This document shows positions 51,666-59,407 of a stretch of DNA of 64,000 bases, one piece after another (within the stretch, counting starts at the first letter, position 1; each line of letters opens with the position of its first letter). The notes beneath the pieces are model-generated. The model did no database searches. It had not been told where the DNA came from and worked only from the letters and a program-made list of their open reading frames with translations. The position numbers and the translations under genes were made by a program. This DNA comes from an uncultured Ruminiclostridium sp. (GTDB taxonomy: Bacteria; Bacillota; Clostridia; Oscillospirales; Ruminococcaceae), in the NCBI GenBank assembly GCA_910588335.1, contig CAJUQV010000006.1, forward strand, positions 35,749 through 99,748. The letters run 5' to 3'.

Positions 51666-52766
51666 ATGACCAACAATAAAAAAGTGCTCCTCGCTATGAG
51701 CGGCGGCGTAGACAGCTCTTCCGCAGCTTTGCTCCTAAAAAAAAGCGGCTTTGAAGTTGTCGGAGGCACAATGCTGCTTCTGGACAGCGAAAGCGCCCGC
51801 AACGGCGTCGAGGACGCTAAAACGGCGGCTGAGAGGTTAGGTATACCTCACCTTGTTTTCGATTTCAGAAAAAAATTCGCAAAGGAAGTTATCGAACGGT
51901 TTAACAATGAATATTTAAACGGACTCACGCCAAATCCGTGCGTTGACTGCAACCGCTTCCTTAAATTTTCGGCGATGATGGAGGAGGCGGATAAACACGG
52001 CTGTGATTATATAGCTACGGGACATTACGCCAGAGTCGAATATGACGAAACATTAAATAAATACCTGCTGAAAAAAGCGATTTGCGAAAGCGGAATAAAT
52101 CCAAAGGATCAGTCCTACTTTTTGTACAACCTTACGCAGGAACAGCTTAAAAGAGTTATTTTTCCTCTCGGCGGAAGCTCTAAAGAGGAAGTGAGAAGGC
52201 TGGCGGAGGAAAGCGGGCTTCCCAACAGCCAAAAATCCGAAAGTCAGGATATATGCTTTGTTCCGGGCGGGGATTATGCGGGATTTATCGAAAAATATAC
52301 GGGCATAAAGCCTCATAAGGGCAGAGTAATTGACAAATACGGAAACACCTTGGGAGAACACGGAGGTTTTATCGCATATACGGTGGGACAAAGAAAAGGG
52401 CTTGGCATCGCTTTCGGCAAGCCTATGTACGTTACCGGAAAAAACGCGGCCGAAAATACCGTTACGGTAGGAGAAAACGAAGACCTTTTCTCGGAAGGGC
52501 TGACAGCTTCGGAGATAAACTGGACGGCGGGAAGGCAAATGGAAAAAGAAACGGACTGTTTCGCCAAAACACGTTACAGTCAGAAAGAATCCCCTTGCAG
52601 GGTGATCCCTTTGTCATCGGATACCGCACGCGTTATCTTTGAACAGCCGCAAAGGGCGATTGCCGAAGGACAGAGAGTGGTTTTTTATGACGGGGACGTC
52701 GTTTTGGGCGGCGGAGTTATCAGCGGCGTATTGAAAAATAAAGGCATTAAGAAACTGTTCCAATAG
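51666..52766 (+). CDS. mnmA: tRNA-specific 2-thiouridylase MnmA
   Basis: MnmA thiolates U34 of tRNA(Lys), tRNA(Glu) and tRNA(Gln) with sulfur relayed from a cysteine desulfurase. The 366-residue protein has the PP-loop AMSGGVDSSSAALLL (residues 10-24), the NPCVDCNRFLKF motif with its catalytic Cys near residue 97, ATGHYARVEYDE, DQSYFLYNLTQEQLKRVIFP, SQDICFVPGGDY with the second Cys near 198, and YTVGQRKGLGIAFGKPMYVT. AAGGAGACT precedes the ATG. The last five codons and the TAG stop (KLFQ, then TAG) come from the terminal repeat of an R4 element, so the C-terminus was remade by it. Confidence 0.94.
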   Translation: MTNNKKVLLAMSGGVDSSSAALLLKKSGFEVVGGTMLLLDSESARNGVEDAKTAAERLGIPHLVFDFRKKFAKEVIERFNNEYLNGLTPNPCVDCNRFLKFSAMMEEADKHGCDYIATGHYARVEYDETLNKYLLKKAICESGINPKDQSYFLYNLTQEQLKRVIFPLGGSSKEEVRRLAEESGLPNSQKSESQDICFVPGGDYAGFIEKYTGIKPHKGRVIDKYGNTLGEHGGFIAYTVGQRKGLGIAFGKPMYVTGKNAAENTVTVGENEDLFSEGLTASEINWTAGRQMEKETDCFAKTRYSQKESPCRVIPLSSDTARVIFEQPQRAIAEGQRVVFYDGDVVLGGGVISGVLKNKGIKKLFQ

Positions 52767-52898
52767 AAATTGCGGCATATTTTGCCGCTGGCTGCGTTAA
52801 AAATCCTTGACGGGCGACAGTCCGCCTGCGGATTTTTGCCTTGTCATCAACAAAATATGCTTGAAAAACCGCACACCATTCCTATTGTAACGGTTTCT
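52750..52898. mobile_element. R4 MITE-like element (about 149 bp)
   Basis: Ends AGAAACTGTTCCAATAG and CCTATTGTAACGGTTTCT are imperfect inverted repeats. The interior has subterminal GCGGCATATTTTGCCGC and CCGCCTGCGG motifs and no coding capacity. It overlaps the mnmA 3' end on one side and stops about 20 bp before the carboxypeptidase start on the other. Confidence 0.75.
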
Positions 52899-52919
52899 AA
52901 AAAACGAAAGGAAAAAACA

Positions 52920-53867
52920 ATGTCAGCTCAGCAAAGAAAGAAAAATAAAAAGAAAAACAACAGTTCCACCGCTTATCTCGGATTTCTGTCGGTACTTGCG
53001 GTTGGGATAGTGATATTGCTGGTTTTAATGGCGGCGGTAGGCTCCTGTAAGGGATCCGCTTCCCCGCCGACTGAGAGCGAATCAGAAACGACACCTACCG
53101 TAAATTCCGGCTCATCGGCAAAGGAAAGCGAAAGCTCCTCGGTTTCCTCAACGAATATGGGAGTAAGCGGAAATGTTGCGGGAATAAATATTCCCACCAA
53201 CATCGCAAAGCCCGAAGAGACAACTCCGTCAGACGCCGTGATTAAAATTCCGTACAACGCCGAAGAGGACTGGGCTTTATACGTTATCGGAAACGACAAC
53301 CCGCTTCCCGCCGATTTTACCGTAGAAACAAAGGCAGTGGCAGGGGAACGCACGTTAGATTCCCGCTGCGCGGACTACGCAATTGAGATGCTGAACGAAG
53401 CGGCGGAGCAAAACGTGGGGCTGTTCGTTACCTCTTCTTACCGAAGCGTGGAAAAACAGGCGCAGAATATGGAAAGCTATATAAACAACCTGATAAGTCA
53501 GGGATATTCACAGGAGGAAGCCAAAATACAGGCAGAAAAGGAAATCGCTCTTCCCGGCCACAGCGAGCACAACGCCGGACTCGCAATGGATATAGTGTCA
53601 AACGATTACTGGAGCACTCACAGCGATCTGGACGAAAGCTTTGAAAAGCTGCCGCAGTTTGACTGGCTTATTGACAATTCGTGGAAATACGGATTTATTC
53701 TCAGCTATCCGAAGGGCAAGGAGAATATTACCGGATTTATCTATGAGCCGTGGCATTATAGGTTCGTGGGACTAAAGCACGCGGAAAATATTCATAAGGT
53801 TTATAAGGAAACCGGAGAATTCCTGACAATTAACGAATATATCGAACGTTACATTGATATGGAGTAA
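52920..53867 (+). CDS. VanY-type D-alanyl-D-alanine carboxypeptidase
   Basis: 315 residues starting MSAQQRKKNKKK after CGAAAGGAAAAAAC; an open frame reaching further upstream consists of R4 repeat sequence and is not used. A basic cytoplasmic stretch, one membrane helix (about 18-40), a Ser/Thr-rich linker (about 45-105) and an outer M15 peptidase domain follow: NVGLFVTSSYRSVEKQAQNM, LPGHSEHNAGLAMDIV with the zinc-binding His/Asp set, and FIYEPWHYRFVGLKHAENIH with the catalytic Glu and third His. It should trim the D-Ala from peptidoglycan stems. Isolated, without van regulators, so a housekeeping role is more likely than vancomycin resistance. Confidence 0.9.
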   Translation: MSAQQRKKNKKKNNSSTAYLGFLSVLAVGIVILLVLMAAVGSCKGSASPPTESESETTPTVNSGSSAKESESSSVSSTNMGVSGNVAGINIPTNIAKPEETTPSDAVIKIPYNAEEDWALYVIGNDNPLPADFTVETKAVAGERTLDSRCADYAIEMLNEAAEQNVGLFVTSSYRSVEKQAQNMESYINNLISQGYSQEEAKIQAEKEIALPGHSEHNAGLAMDIVSNDYWSTHSDLDESFEKLPQFDWLIDNSWKYGFILSYPKGKENITGFIYEPWHYRFVGLKHAENIHKVYKETGEFLTINEYIERYIDME

Positions 53868-53973
53868 TACTAATTTTAAATCATTCAAAATTTCATCTTG
53901 TCTATAGTATGATTTAAAATTAGTATAGCACCAATCTTTAATAAAAATGCAGACTTGATTAAAGATTGACATA
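53866..53973. repeat. R1 double hairpin
   Basis: AATACTAAT, hairpin TTTAAATCAT / ATGATTTAAA with TTGTCTATA in the loop, ATTAGTAT, then directly a second hairpin (ACCAATCTTTAAT / GATTAAAGATTGAC) without a full connector. It begins at the stop codon of the carboxypeptidase. Confidence 0.8.
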
Positions 53974-54011
53974 ACATCAATGCGTTGGCTTTATTTTACG
54001 CCAATAGTAAT

Positions 54012-54056
54012 AAAAAACCGCGTTTCCGCTTATACGGCGGGAACGCGGTCTTTTTT
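54012..54056 (+). terminator. Terminator between the carboxypeptidase and DUF1540 genes
   Basis: Arms AACCGCGTTTCCGC and GCGGGAACGCGGTC, followed by six T; an A run on the other side could serve minus-strand transcripts. The rest of this 430-bp gap holds only R1 copies. Confidence 0.85.
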
Positions 54057-54101
54057 CTCACAATTTATTCCAATAACCTCTGCCTGATGTTCCCCGTCTC
54101 T

Positions 54102-54158
54102 TATACTAATCTTTGGTCAGGTTATAGAAAAAAATTGTTGACCAAAAATTAGTATTAT
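54102..54158. repeat. R1 hairpin element (single)
   Basis: TATACTAAT, arms CTTTGGTCA and TGACCAAAA, loop with TTATAGAAAAAA (a variant of the R1 loop motif), ATTAGTATTA. Confidence 0.8.
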
Positions 54159-54298
54159 ACGGGTTCCATCTCTCGGCTTGTTTAAACTGTGCTTTAAATG
54201 TTTTATATTGAAAGCACGCTTAAAGGACTATCCACGGATGAAAATGAAATCTTGCCTTCATTCTGATCGGGAGATAGTATTTATCGGAAAATCCGTTT

Positions 54299-54478
54299 TT
54301 AGCAGCAGCCCTTTTTCAGTTCAAAGGACTGGCAGTCGGTGCAGGGAATAACGGTAGGATCGGTCTCGTGGGTTCCTACCTTTATTTTTTCCAGACTGCA
54401 GTAGTTATCGCAGCAGCAATGATGCTTACAGTTGTTTATTGTGCATTCGATAGAACGGTTTGCAAATTCTGTTCCCAT
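54299..54478 (-). CDS. DUF1540 domain-containing small cysteine-rich protein
   Basis: 59 residues from the ATG preceded by AAGGTGG; a longer frame reaches upstream without a better start. The DUF1540 pattern is clear: SIECTINNCKHHCCCDNYCS, then KIKVGTHE and PCTDCQSFELKKGCC. The many cysteines suggest metal binding. The family is common in Clostridia and Bacilli and its function is unknown. Confidence 0.8.
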   Translation of the reverse strand: MGTEFANRSIECTINNCKHHCCCDNYCSLEKIKVGTHETDPTVIPCTDCQSFELKKGCC

Positions 54479-54601
54479 TTTATTATCCACCTTTCCTTCT
54501 GAGCGGCGCGGGAAACCCCAAACGCCATGGGCAAAAAGCCTTTTTTTCAGTTTTTTCAAGCTGATTATTTTTTAATTTAAAAATATTATAACCGCTGAAT
54601 C

Positions 54602-54624
54602 CCGTAATTGCTTCGCAATTACGG
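54602..54624. repeat. R6 hairpin
   Basis: CCGTAATTG / CAATTACGG with the cttcg loop, followed by CAGATTGTTTAAACTG. It matches the hairpin at 44002 except for compensating changes in the stem. Apart from this, the 54479-54852 gap shows nothing recognisable. Confidence 0.6.
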
Positions 54625-54852
54625 CAGATTGTTTAAACTGCGCTTTAAAACACCGGTTTTCGTAATTTCGTATCATTTGTTTATTCGCCGACCGAAAATC
54701 AATATTACGCAGCGAAAAGATTTTTACCGCCGCAGCTGCCGAAAAAACCGCTTTCGATTTTTTAAATCCGTTATGAAAATCAATCGCTGTTTTTTCTTGC
54801 GGCTGAAATTATTTTTTCGCGTTTTAACGTGAGTATTCGAGTTATTTTTTGG

Positions 54853-55503
54853 TTAAATTATATTTATGATTTCTTTCATACTTTTTACGATATAATCCGC
54901 GCCGTGCGCCTTAAGCTCTTCCTTCGTTCCGTAGCCGAAAAGTACGCCTATTGAAGCAATGCCCGCCGCATTTGCGCCGTCGATATCATATAAAGTATCG
55001 CCGACCATAACTGTCTTTGACCTGTTCATCTCGCTTATTTTAAGATTTGATATTACGTATTCAATTACGTCGTATTTATCGGTTCTTCCCTTTGTGTCAA
55101 GCTCGGCGCCGCCTATAAAATCAAAATATTCGGAAATATTAAAATAGTCCAGAATCATTTTGGCGTATTTTTCAGGCTTACAGGTAGCCAAAGCCACTGT
55201 TTTTCCGCGCTTTTTAAGGTTTTGCAGAAGCTCCTCCGTACCTTCGGCAAGCTTACATTCCTTCCAGCCTGTAACGGAATATCTTTCACGATATTTTTTT
55301 ACCGCCTTCCCCGCCTCCGTATCATTAAATTTCGCAAAAGACTTGAATTGTTCAAATAAAGGCGGGCCGATAAAACAGGAAAGCTCGGTTTTATCGGCTA
55401 TATGTATTCCGAAGCTTTCCAAGGCAAAGCTCACACAGTTTGTTACGCCCTCGAAGGAATCTGTCACTGTGCCGTCCAAATCAAATAAAACGTAATCGTA
55501 CAT
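54853..55503 (-). CDS. HAD-family hydrolase, phosphoglycolate phosphatase-like
   Basis: A 216-residue HAD phosphatase of the Gph/PGP type. Motif I FDLDGTVTDS carries the nucleophile Asp (residue 8), the cap domain follows (about 16-90), motif II lies in TVALATCKPEKYA (Thr), Lys in the GRTDKYDVIEY region, and motif IV is VMVGDTLYDIDGANAAGIAS. The 'IGPPLFEQF' block is typical of PGP-like members. Substrate is not predictable beyond small phosphorylated metabolites. The membrane-protein gene upstream ends two bases before this start, so they form one unit. Confidence 0.85.
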   Translation of the reverse strand: MYDYVLFDLDGTVTDSFEGVTNCVSFALESFGIHIADKTELSCFIGPPLFEQFKSFAKFNDTEAGKAVKKYRERYSVTGWKECKLAEGTEELLQNLKKRGKTVALATCKPEKYAKMILDYFNISEYFDFIGGAELDTKGRTDKYDVIEYVISNLKISEMNRSKTVMVGDTLYDIDGANAAGIASIGVLFGYGTKEELKAHGADYIVKSMKEIINII

Positions 55504-55505
55504 TT

Positions 55506-56003
55506 TTATTTTTTATTTCCTTTTACTTCCTTATTTTCTTTAAATTCGTATTCTCCTCCGAGAACCGACGGTGAAGCTTCGTATTTCTTTTCTCTTGCCG
55601 CCGTGAGACGTTCGTATATTTTTCCGTAATTTGCTATTACGGTTATGGCCAAAGTTAAAAAGGTTATAAAAATCACGGGCATATACAGCACAGATGGATT
55701 TTCCGCGTTTATTCCATTATAAATGCTCCTGAAAGTGCCGTAAATAAACAGAGAACCTATAAGTCCAGCGGTGTGAAAGCACAAAGCGGTTTTATACAGC
55801 TTCAGCATCAGAATCAGAGTTCCCGAAAAGTAGCATACCGCCGAGTTTATTATCCATACCTTCAATATATAGTGATTAGCAATTTCGTCCACCACTATTT
55901 CTCCCGACATCAAAGCAAGAGGAGTTAAAATTCCGAATACTATTCCCCAGATCGCCGTCATAATAATTTCAAGAACCTTTAAAATATTTATGGCAATTTT
56001 CAT
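55506..56003 (-). CDS. Four-helix membrane protein of unknown function
   Basis: 165 residues with four hydrophobic segments (about 10-32, 50-70, 78-98 and 108-130), a short N-terminus and a polar C-terminal tail rich in Lys and Glu (YEFKENKEVKGNKK). GAAAGGCGG precedes the ATG. It is followed two bases after its stop by the HAD phosphatase. No family is recognised. It is divergent from spoIVB. Confidence 0.65.
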   Translation of the reverse strand: MKIAINILKVLEIIMTAIWGIVFGILTPLALMSGEIVVDEIANHYILKVWIINSAVCYFSGTLILMLKLYKTALCFHTAGLIGSLFIYGTFRSIYNGINAENPSVLYMPVIFITFLTLAITVIANYGKIYERLTAAREKKYEASPSVLGGEYEFKENKEVKGNKK

Positions 56004-56175
56004 TTTACAGTCCGCCTTTCTTTCAAGTGTTCCTTAAATGATAGCATAATTTTGTAAAAAAGGCAATATAAAATTTTAAAAACTTCCTATTATAAAAGAA
56101 AAAACTTTTGCAGATATTAGTTATGTTCTTGAAAAAATCACACTCAATTCAGCAAAAGAAAGGTAAAATTTATAT

Positions 56176-57417
56176 ATGAAAATTATGAAAAAATTTTTAT
56201 ATTTGATATATTTTTGTCTGGTATCATTGACGGTAGTATTATTCATGCAGGTAAGCTTCTATACCGTCGTGATACCCGACAATTTTTACCGTGAGAAAAC
56301 GGATATCAGCGGCTTTACCCTCGGAGCCTATCCTAATGTAAGCGTCATTAACGAGGGCGGGGCAATAACCGCCTCGACGGGCGAAAAAAATGTTTATGAT
56401 ATGACTGTTATGCTTTACGGTATTATACCCATAAAAGACGTGAAAGTGAGACAGACCGATACTCCTATTTTAACGCCTTCCGGCGAAGCCTTCGGTTTAA
56501 AAATGCTAACCGATGGCGTTATGGTTACCGAGTACGGCGGAGTGGAAGGAGTTAACGGCTTTCGTTCCCCCGCTAAAGAGGGCGGTATTATGACGGGCGA
56601 CATTATAGTTTCGGTTAACGGCGTTAAAACGGAAACGGCGGCGCAGTTAAGCGACGCCGTACAGCTCAATTATGATAGGACAGAGGTTAAGGTGGTGCGG
56701 GGTGAAGAAAAACTTACTCTTCAGCTTACTCCGGAAAAATCAAAAGGCGACGGAATATATAAATTGGGAATATGGACGCGAGACAGCTGCGCGGGTATAG
56801 GTACGCTCACCTATTACGACAAAAGGAATATGACCTACGGCGGTCTGGGACATTCGGTATGCGACGCGGATACGGGAGCGCTTTTACCCTTGGCGCACGG
56901 CGAAACGGTGCCGGTATGTATAAACAATGTGGTCAAGGGCGTCAACGGACGGCCGGGCGAGCTTTGCGGCAGTTTTATGTCCGCCTCCGCCAGCGGCGAT
57001 ATACTGATTAACACCGACTGCGGAGTATTCGGTCACACCAATTCCGTTCCCGACGGAGAACGGCTCCCTATGGCTTTCAAGCAGGAAATAGAAATCGGCA
57101 GCGCCGTTATTCTGACCACGGTAAACGGTATGACCCCCGAATGCTTCGGGATAGTTATCGAAAAGGTGGATTACAACAGCGGTACGGCGGTAAAAAATAT
57201 GGTTATAAGGATTGACGATGAAAGACTGCTCCAAAAAACAGGCGGAATAGTTCAGGGTATGAGCGGAAGCCCCATCATTCAGAACGGCAAGCTGGTGGGT
57301 GCGGTAACTCACGTTTTTGTAAATGACATTTCTCGCGGTTATGCGGTCTTTGCTGAGAATATGTACAAAATTTCGGCCGGATTGGATTCTGAAAACATAT
57401 CCGGACAGGCTGCGTAA
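56176..57417 (+). CDS. spoIVB: Sporulation peptidase SpoIVB (S55 family)
   Basis: SpoIVB is made in the forespore and cleaves SpoIVFA in the intermembrane space to trigger sigma-K processing. The 413-residue protein has an N-terminal membrane anchor (about 8-28), a PDZ domain (about 105-180, RSPAKEGGIMTGDIIVSVNG) and the S55 peptidase with GGLGHSVCDADTGALLPLAH (His), the central Asp region, and VQGMSGSPIIQNGKLVGAVT carrying the catalytic Ser. spo0A follows on the same strand 835 bp away, the classical Firmicutes pairing, but recN, its usual upstream neighbour, is absent. Confidence 0.95.
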   Translation: MKIMKKFLYLIYFCLVSLTVVLFMQVSFYTVVIPDNFYREKTDISGFTLGAYPNVSVINEGGAITASTGEKNVYDMTVMLYGIIPIKDVKVRQTDTPILTPSGEAFGLKMLTDGVMVTEYGGVEGVNGFRSPAKEGGIMTGDIIVSVNGVKTETAAQLSDAVQLNYDRTEVKVVRGEEKLTLQLTPEKSKGDGIYKLGIWTRDSCAGIGTLTYYDKRNMTYGGLGHSVCDADTGALLPLAHGETVPVCINNVVKGVNGRPGELCGSFMSASASGDILINTDCGVFGHTNSVPDGERLPMAFKQEIEIGSAVILTTVNGMTPECFGIVIEKVDYNSGTAVKNMVIRIDDERLLQKTGGIVQGMSGSPIIQNGKLVGAVTHVFVNDISRGYAVFAENMYKISAGLDSENISGQAA

Positions 57418-57857
57418 ATTCTACATTTTTCGCTGTGAAGTATTATAACTATTTCATATGCGTCAAAAATACGCAATATCAGTTTTGATTCTTATCCAAA
57501 ATGAAAACTTCATTTTTTTAAAAAACCGCTTTTATTTTTCCTATAAACGCGGTTTTTTTGGGGTTTTTTTTCAAATAAGATAAATTGAAAACTTTTTTTA
57601 CTAAACTTATTAAATTCGCTTTGATTCTGTCAAATAATGTGCTATTATTTAACATGGACAAGCGAAGGAATACGTATGACCGAGTCCGAAAAAAGGAGGG
57701 ATATATAAAAGAATACGGGCAAGGAAATATGATTCTTACCGGAGAAAACAAAGCCAAAAAATATTTTTCACGCATATCTCCGATAAAGATATCGGTTCAC
57801 TCGGAGATTTTACCCCAAATACCGTCCCGGAAGCTTTCGACAATTTAAAGCACAGCT
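57418..57857. other. Intergenic stretch after spoIVB, with a 0A-box-like site
   Basis: The first part holds a hairpin that may end spoIVB (AAAACCGC / GCGGTTTT around 57521-57556, T-rich after). A frame at 57585-57848 has no ribosome binding site and no recognisable product. At 57836-57843 the sequence TTCGACAA reads TTGTCGAA on the minus strand, matching the Spo0A box core. Confidence 0.4.
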
Positions 57858-57925
57858 TATACTAATCTTTGATCAAGATATAGACAAATGGATAATCAAA
57901 GATTAGTGCTTAGAGATTGGTATTA
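57858..57925. repeat. R1 hairpin plus partial connector
   Basis: TATACTAAT, arms CTTTGATCA / TAATCAAAG, loop TATAGACAAA, then ATTAGTGCTTAGAGATTGG, a partial inverse connector, and TATTA. An R6 hairpin (CGGAATTG / CAATTCCG) follows at 57935. Confidence 0.8.
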
Positions 57926-57934
57926 AACAAACTG

Positions 57935-57955
57935 TCGGAATTGTTTCTCAATTCC
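57935..57955. repeat. R6 hairpin
   Basis: CGGAATTG / CAATTCCG with a loop related to cttcg, preceded by AAACAAACTG exactly as at 44002. The remaining 300 bp to spo0A are AT-rich and should hold its promoter; AAAGGATTT near 58127 could be a SigH -35, but no matching -10 is clear. Confidence 0.55.
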
Positions 57956-58252
57956 GAGGTTATAAGAAATCAGCGCCCGGATCGGTATAACGCACCGCTC
58001 GTTTGGCGGACAAGCTATATGCAGAGCGGTTATTATATTAAAGCAGGATTGAATCGAAATGTGTGTTTTTTTTGTGAAAATTAGTGACAATAGTGTGAAA
58101 ACAACTTGGATTTTCCGCATTGTAAAGGATTTTTACGAAAAAAATGTATCTTACATTTTTCGGTTCAAGCAGGTTGTATCATTTAAGAGCGTTAAAATTT
58201 CTTCATACTTCATTTTCTCATGAATGATCAACGGACTTAGGAAGGAAAATTT

Positions 58253-59047
58253 ATGAACAGTTTAAAAATTCTCATCGGCAACGATATACCCGATCAGGGC
58301 ATATCGTGGGCAAACACCTTAAAATCTGCGGGAGCGTTCGCCGTAACAAGAAAAGCCAATGGAATGATCCTTCTCCAATATGTAAGGGAATATTCCATGC
58401 CCGACGTAATGATCATTGAAGCAAAAATGCCGGGGCTTGACGCGGCGGGAGTAATCAGGGAACTGAAAAAGATAGGCGAGCTCCCTGTTATTATCGTAAC
58501 CGCAGATCAGGAAATGCCTTCCGTCAAGGAGGAAGTTATATACCTTGGCGCAGGCGGTTTCCTTGTGAAACCCTTTGATGTCAGCAAGCTTATTAAAGCC
58601 ATATCCGAAGCCGGGGAACACAACAGCTCGGTGAACATCAACATTGAAGACGCCTTTAAAGAAACATCCGAGCAGCAGGATCTGGAATGTATTGTTACCG
58701 ATATAATACATCAGATAGGAATACCTGCCCACATAAAAGGATACCATTTTTTAAGATACGCCATTATGCTGAGTGTGGAAAACACTGAGATGATAAACTG
58801 TATCACAAAGCTGCTGTATCCGAGCGTAGCCGCAAAATTCAAAACTACGCCCTCAAGAGTTGAGCGCGCCATACGCCATGCCATCGAATTGGCATGGGAC
58901 AGAGGAGACGTGGACGTCCTGAACTCCTATTTCGGATACACTATAAGGAATAGCAAGGGGAAACCCACCAACTCGGAATTTATAGCGCTTATTTCCGACA
59001 AATTGCGTCTTCAGATGAAGAACGCCGGGTATATGGTAAGACTGTGA
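58253..59047 (+). CDS. spo0A: Sporulation transcription factor Spo0A with atypical receiver domain
   Basis: Spo0A is the master regulator of sporulation, normally activated by phosphorylation of an Asp in its receiver. The 264-residue protein has a receiver (1-120), a linker and the Spo0A-specific DNA-binding domain, which is intact: HQIGIPAHIKGYHFLRYAIM, LLYPSVAAKFKTTPSRVERA, IRHAIELAWDRGDVDVLNSY and KPTNSEFIALISDKLRLQ. In the receiver the phospho-acceptor position reads Glu56 (VMIIEAKMPGLD) where Bacillus has Asp56, and the acidic pocket reads Asn10-Asp11 instead of Asp-Asp; Thr83 and Lys106 (FLVKPFD) remain. GGAAGGAAAATTT precedes the ATG. A strong terminator follows. Confidence 0.95.
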   Translation: MNSLKILIGNDIPDQGISWANTLKSAGAFAVTRKANGMILLQYVREYSMPDVMIIEAKMPGLDAAGVIRELKKIGELPVIIVTADQEMPSVKEEVIYLGAGGFLVKPFDVSKLIKAISEAGEHNSSVNINIEDAFKETSEQQDLECIVTDIIHQIGIPAHIKGYHFLRYAIMLSVENTEMINCITKLLYPSVAAKFKTTPSRVERAIRHAIELAWDRGDVDVLNSYFGYTIRNSKGKPTNSEFIALISDKLRLQMKNAGYMVRL

Positions 59048-59079
59048 AAATCACTGATATATAATGGATAATAACCAAT

Positions 59080-59120
59080 AAGGCGATACCGCCGGAAATA
59101 AAGCGGTATCGCCTTTATAT
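59080..59120 (+). terminator. Terminator after spo0A
   Basis: Perfect arms AAGGCGATACCGC / GCGGTATCGCCTT around ten bases, followed by TATAT. Confidence 0.85.
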
Positions 59121-59325
59121 CAATCTTTAAGGCAACACCGCACAAAGATTGTCGTGCAGACGCGCAGTCAGCTTTTTCGTCAGATTGTCCAAAACGACAC
59201 AGGAATACCGGCGTATTTCAAGGAGTTTTGGGCAAAAATGACGAAAAAGATGCAGGCGTATGCGCGGCAAAGCGCGCAGCGCGGTCTTTGCGCGGTGTTG
59301 CCTTAATCAAGTCCGCAGCTTGGGT
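59121..59325. repeat. R1 hairpin interrupted by R2
   Basis: CAATCTTTAA before and TTAATCAAGTCCGCAGCTTG after the R2 element join over one TTAA to AATCTTTAATCAAG, the exact left arm of R1 copies at 31363 and 42236. The right arm is degraded. Confidence 0.7.
59127..59306. mobile_element. R2 MITE-like element, type B (180 bp), inserted at TTAA
   Basis: Ends TTAAGGCAACACCGCAC and GCGCGGTGTTGCCTTAA. The body matches 43819-43969, with about 30 extra bp (CGGCAAAGCGCGCAGCGCGG) near the right end. TTAA occurs on both sides, either as target duplication or as part of the end. Confidence 0.85.
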
Positions 59326-59407
59326 CTGTCCGTAACAAGCGGCAGGAAACGTCAAAAACCGATAATATCATTTTCATATAAAAATTGCCCACTTTTCGGA
59401 ATTTGTT

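Noticed and set aside
52770..52919. Upstream extension of the VanY-type carboxypeptidase frame
   Set aside because: It lies inside the R4 repeat; the ATG at 52920 has the ribosome binding site and the natural basic N-terminus.
57585..57848. 87-codon frame between spoIVB and spo0A
   Set aside because: No ribosome binding site at either possible start and no recognisable product; possibly a decayed gene.
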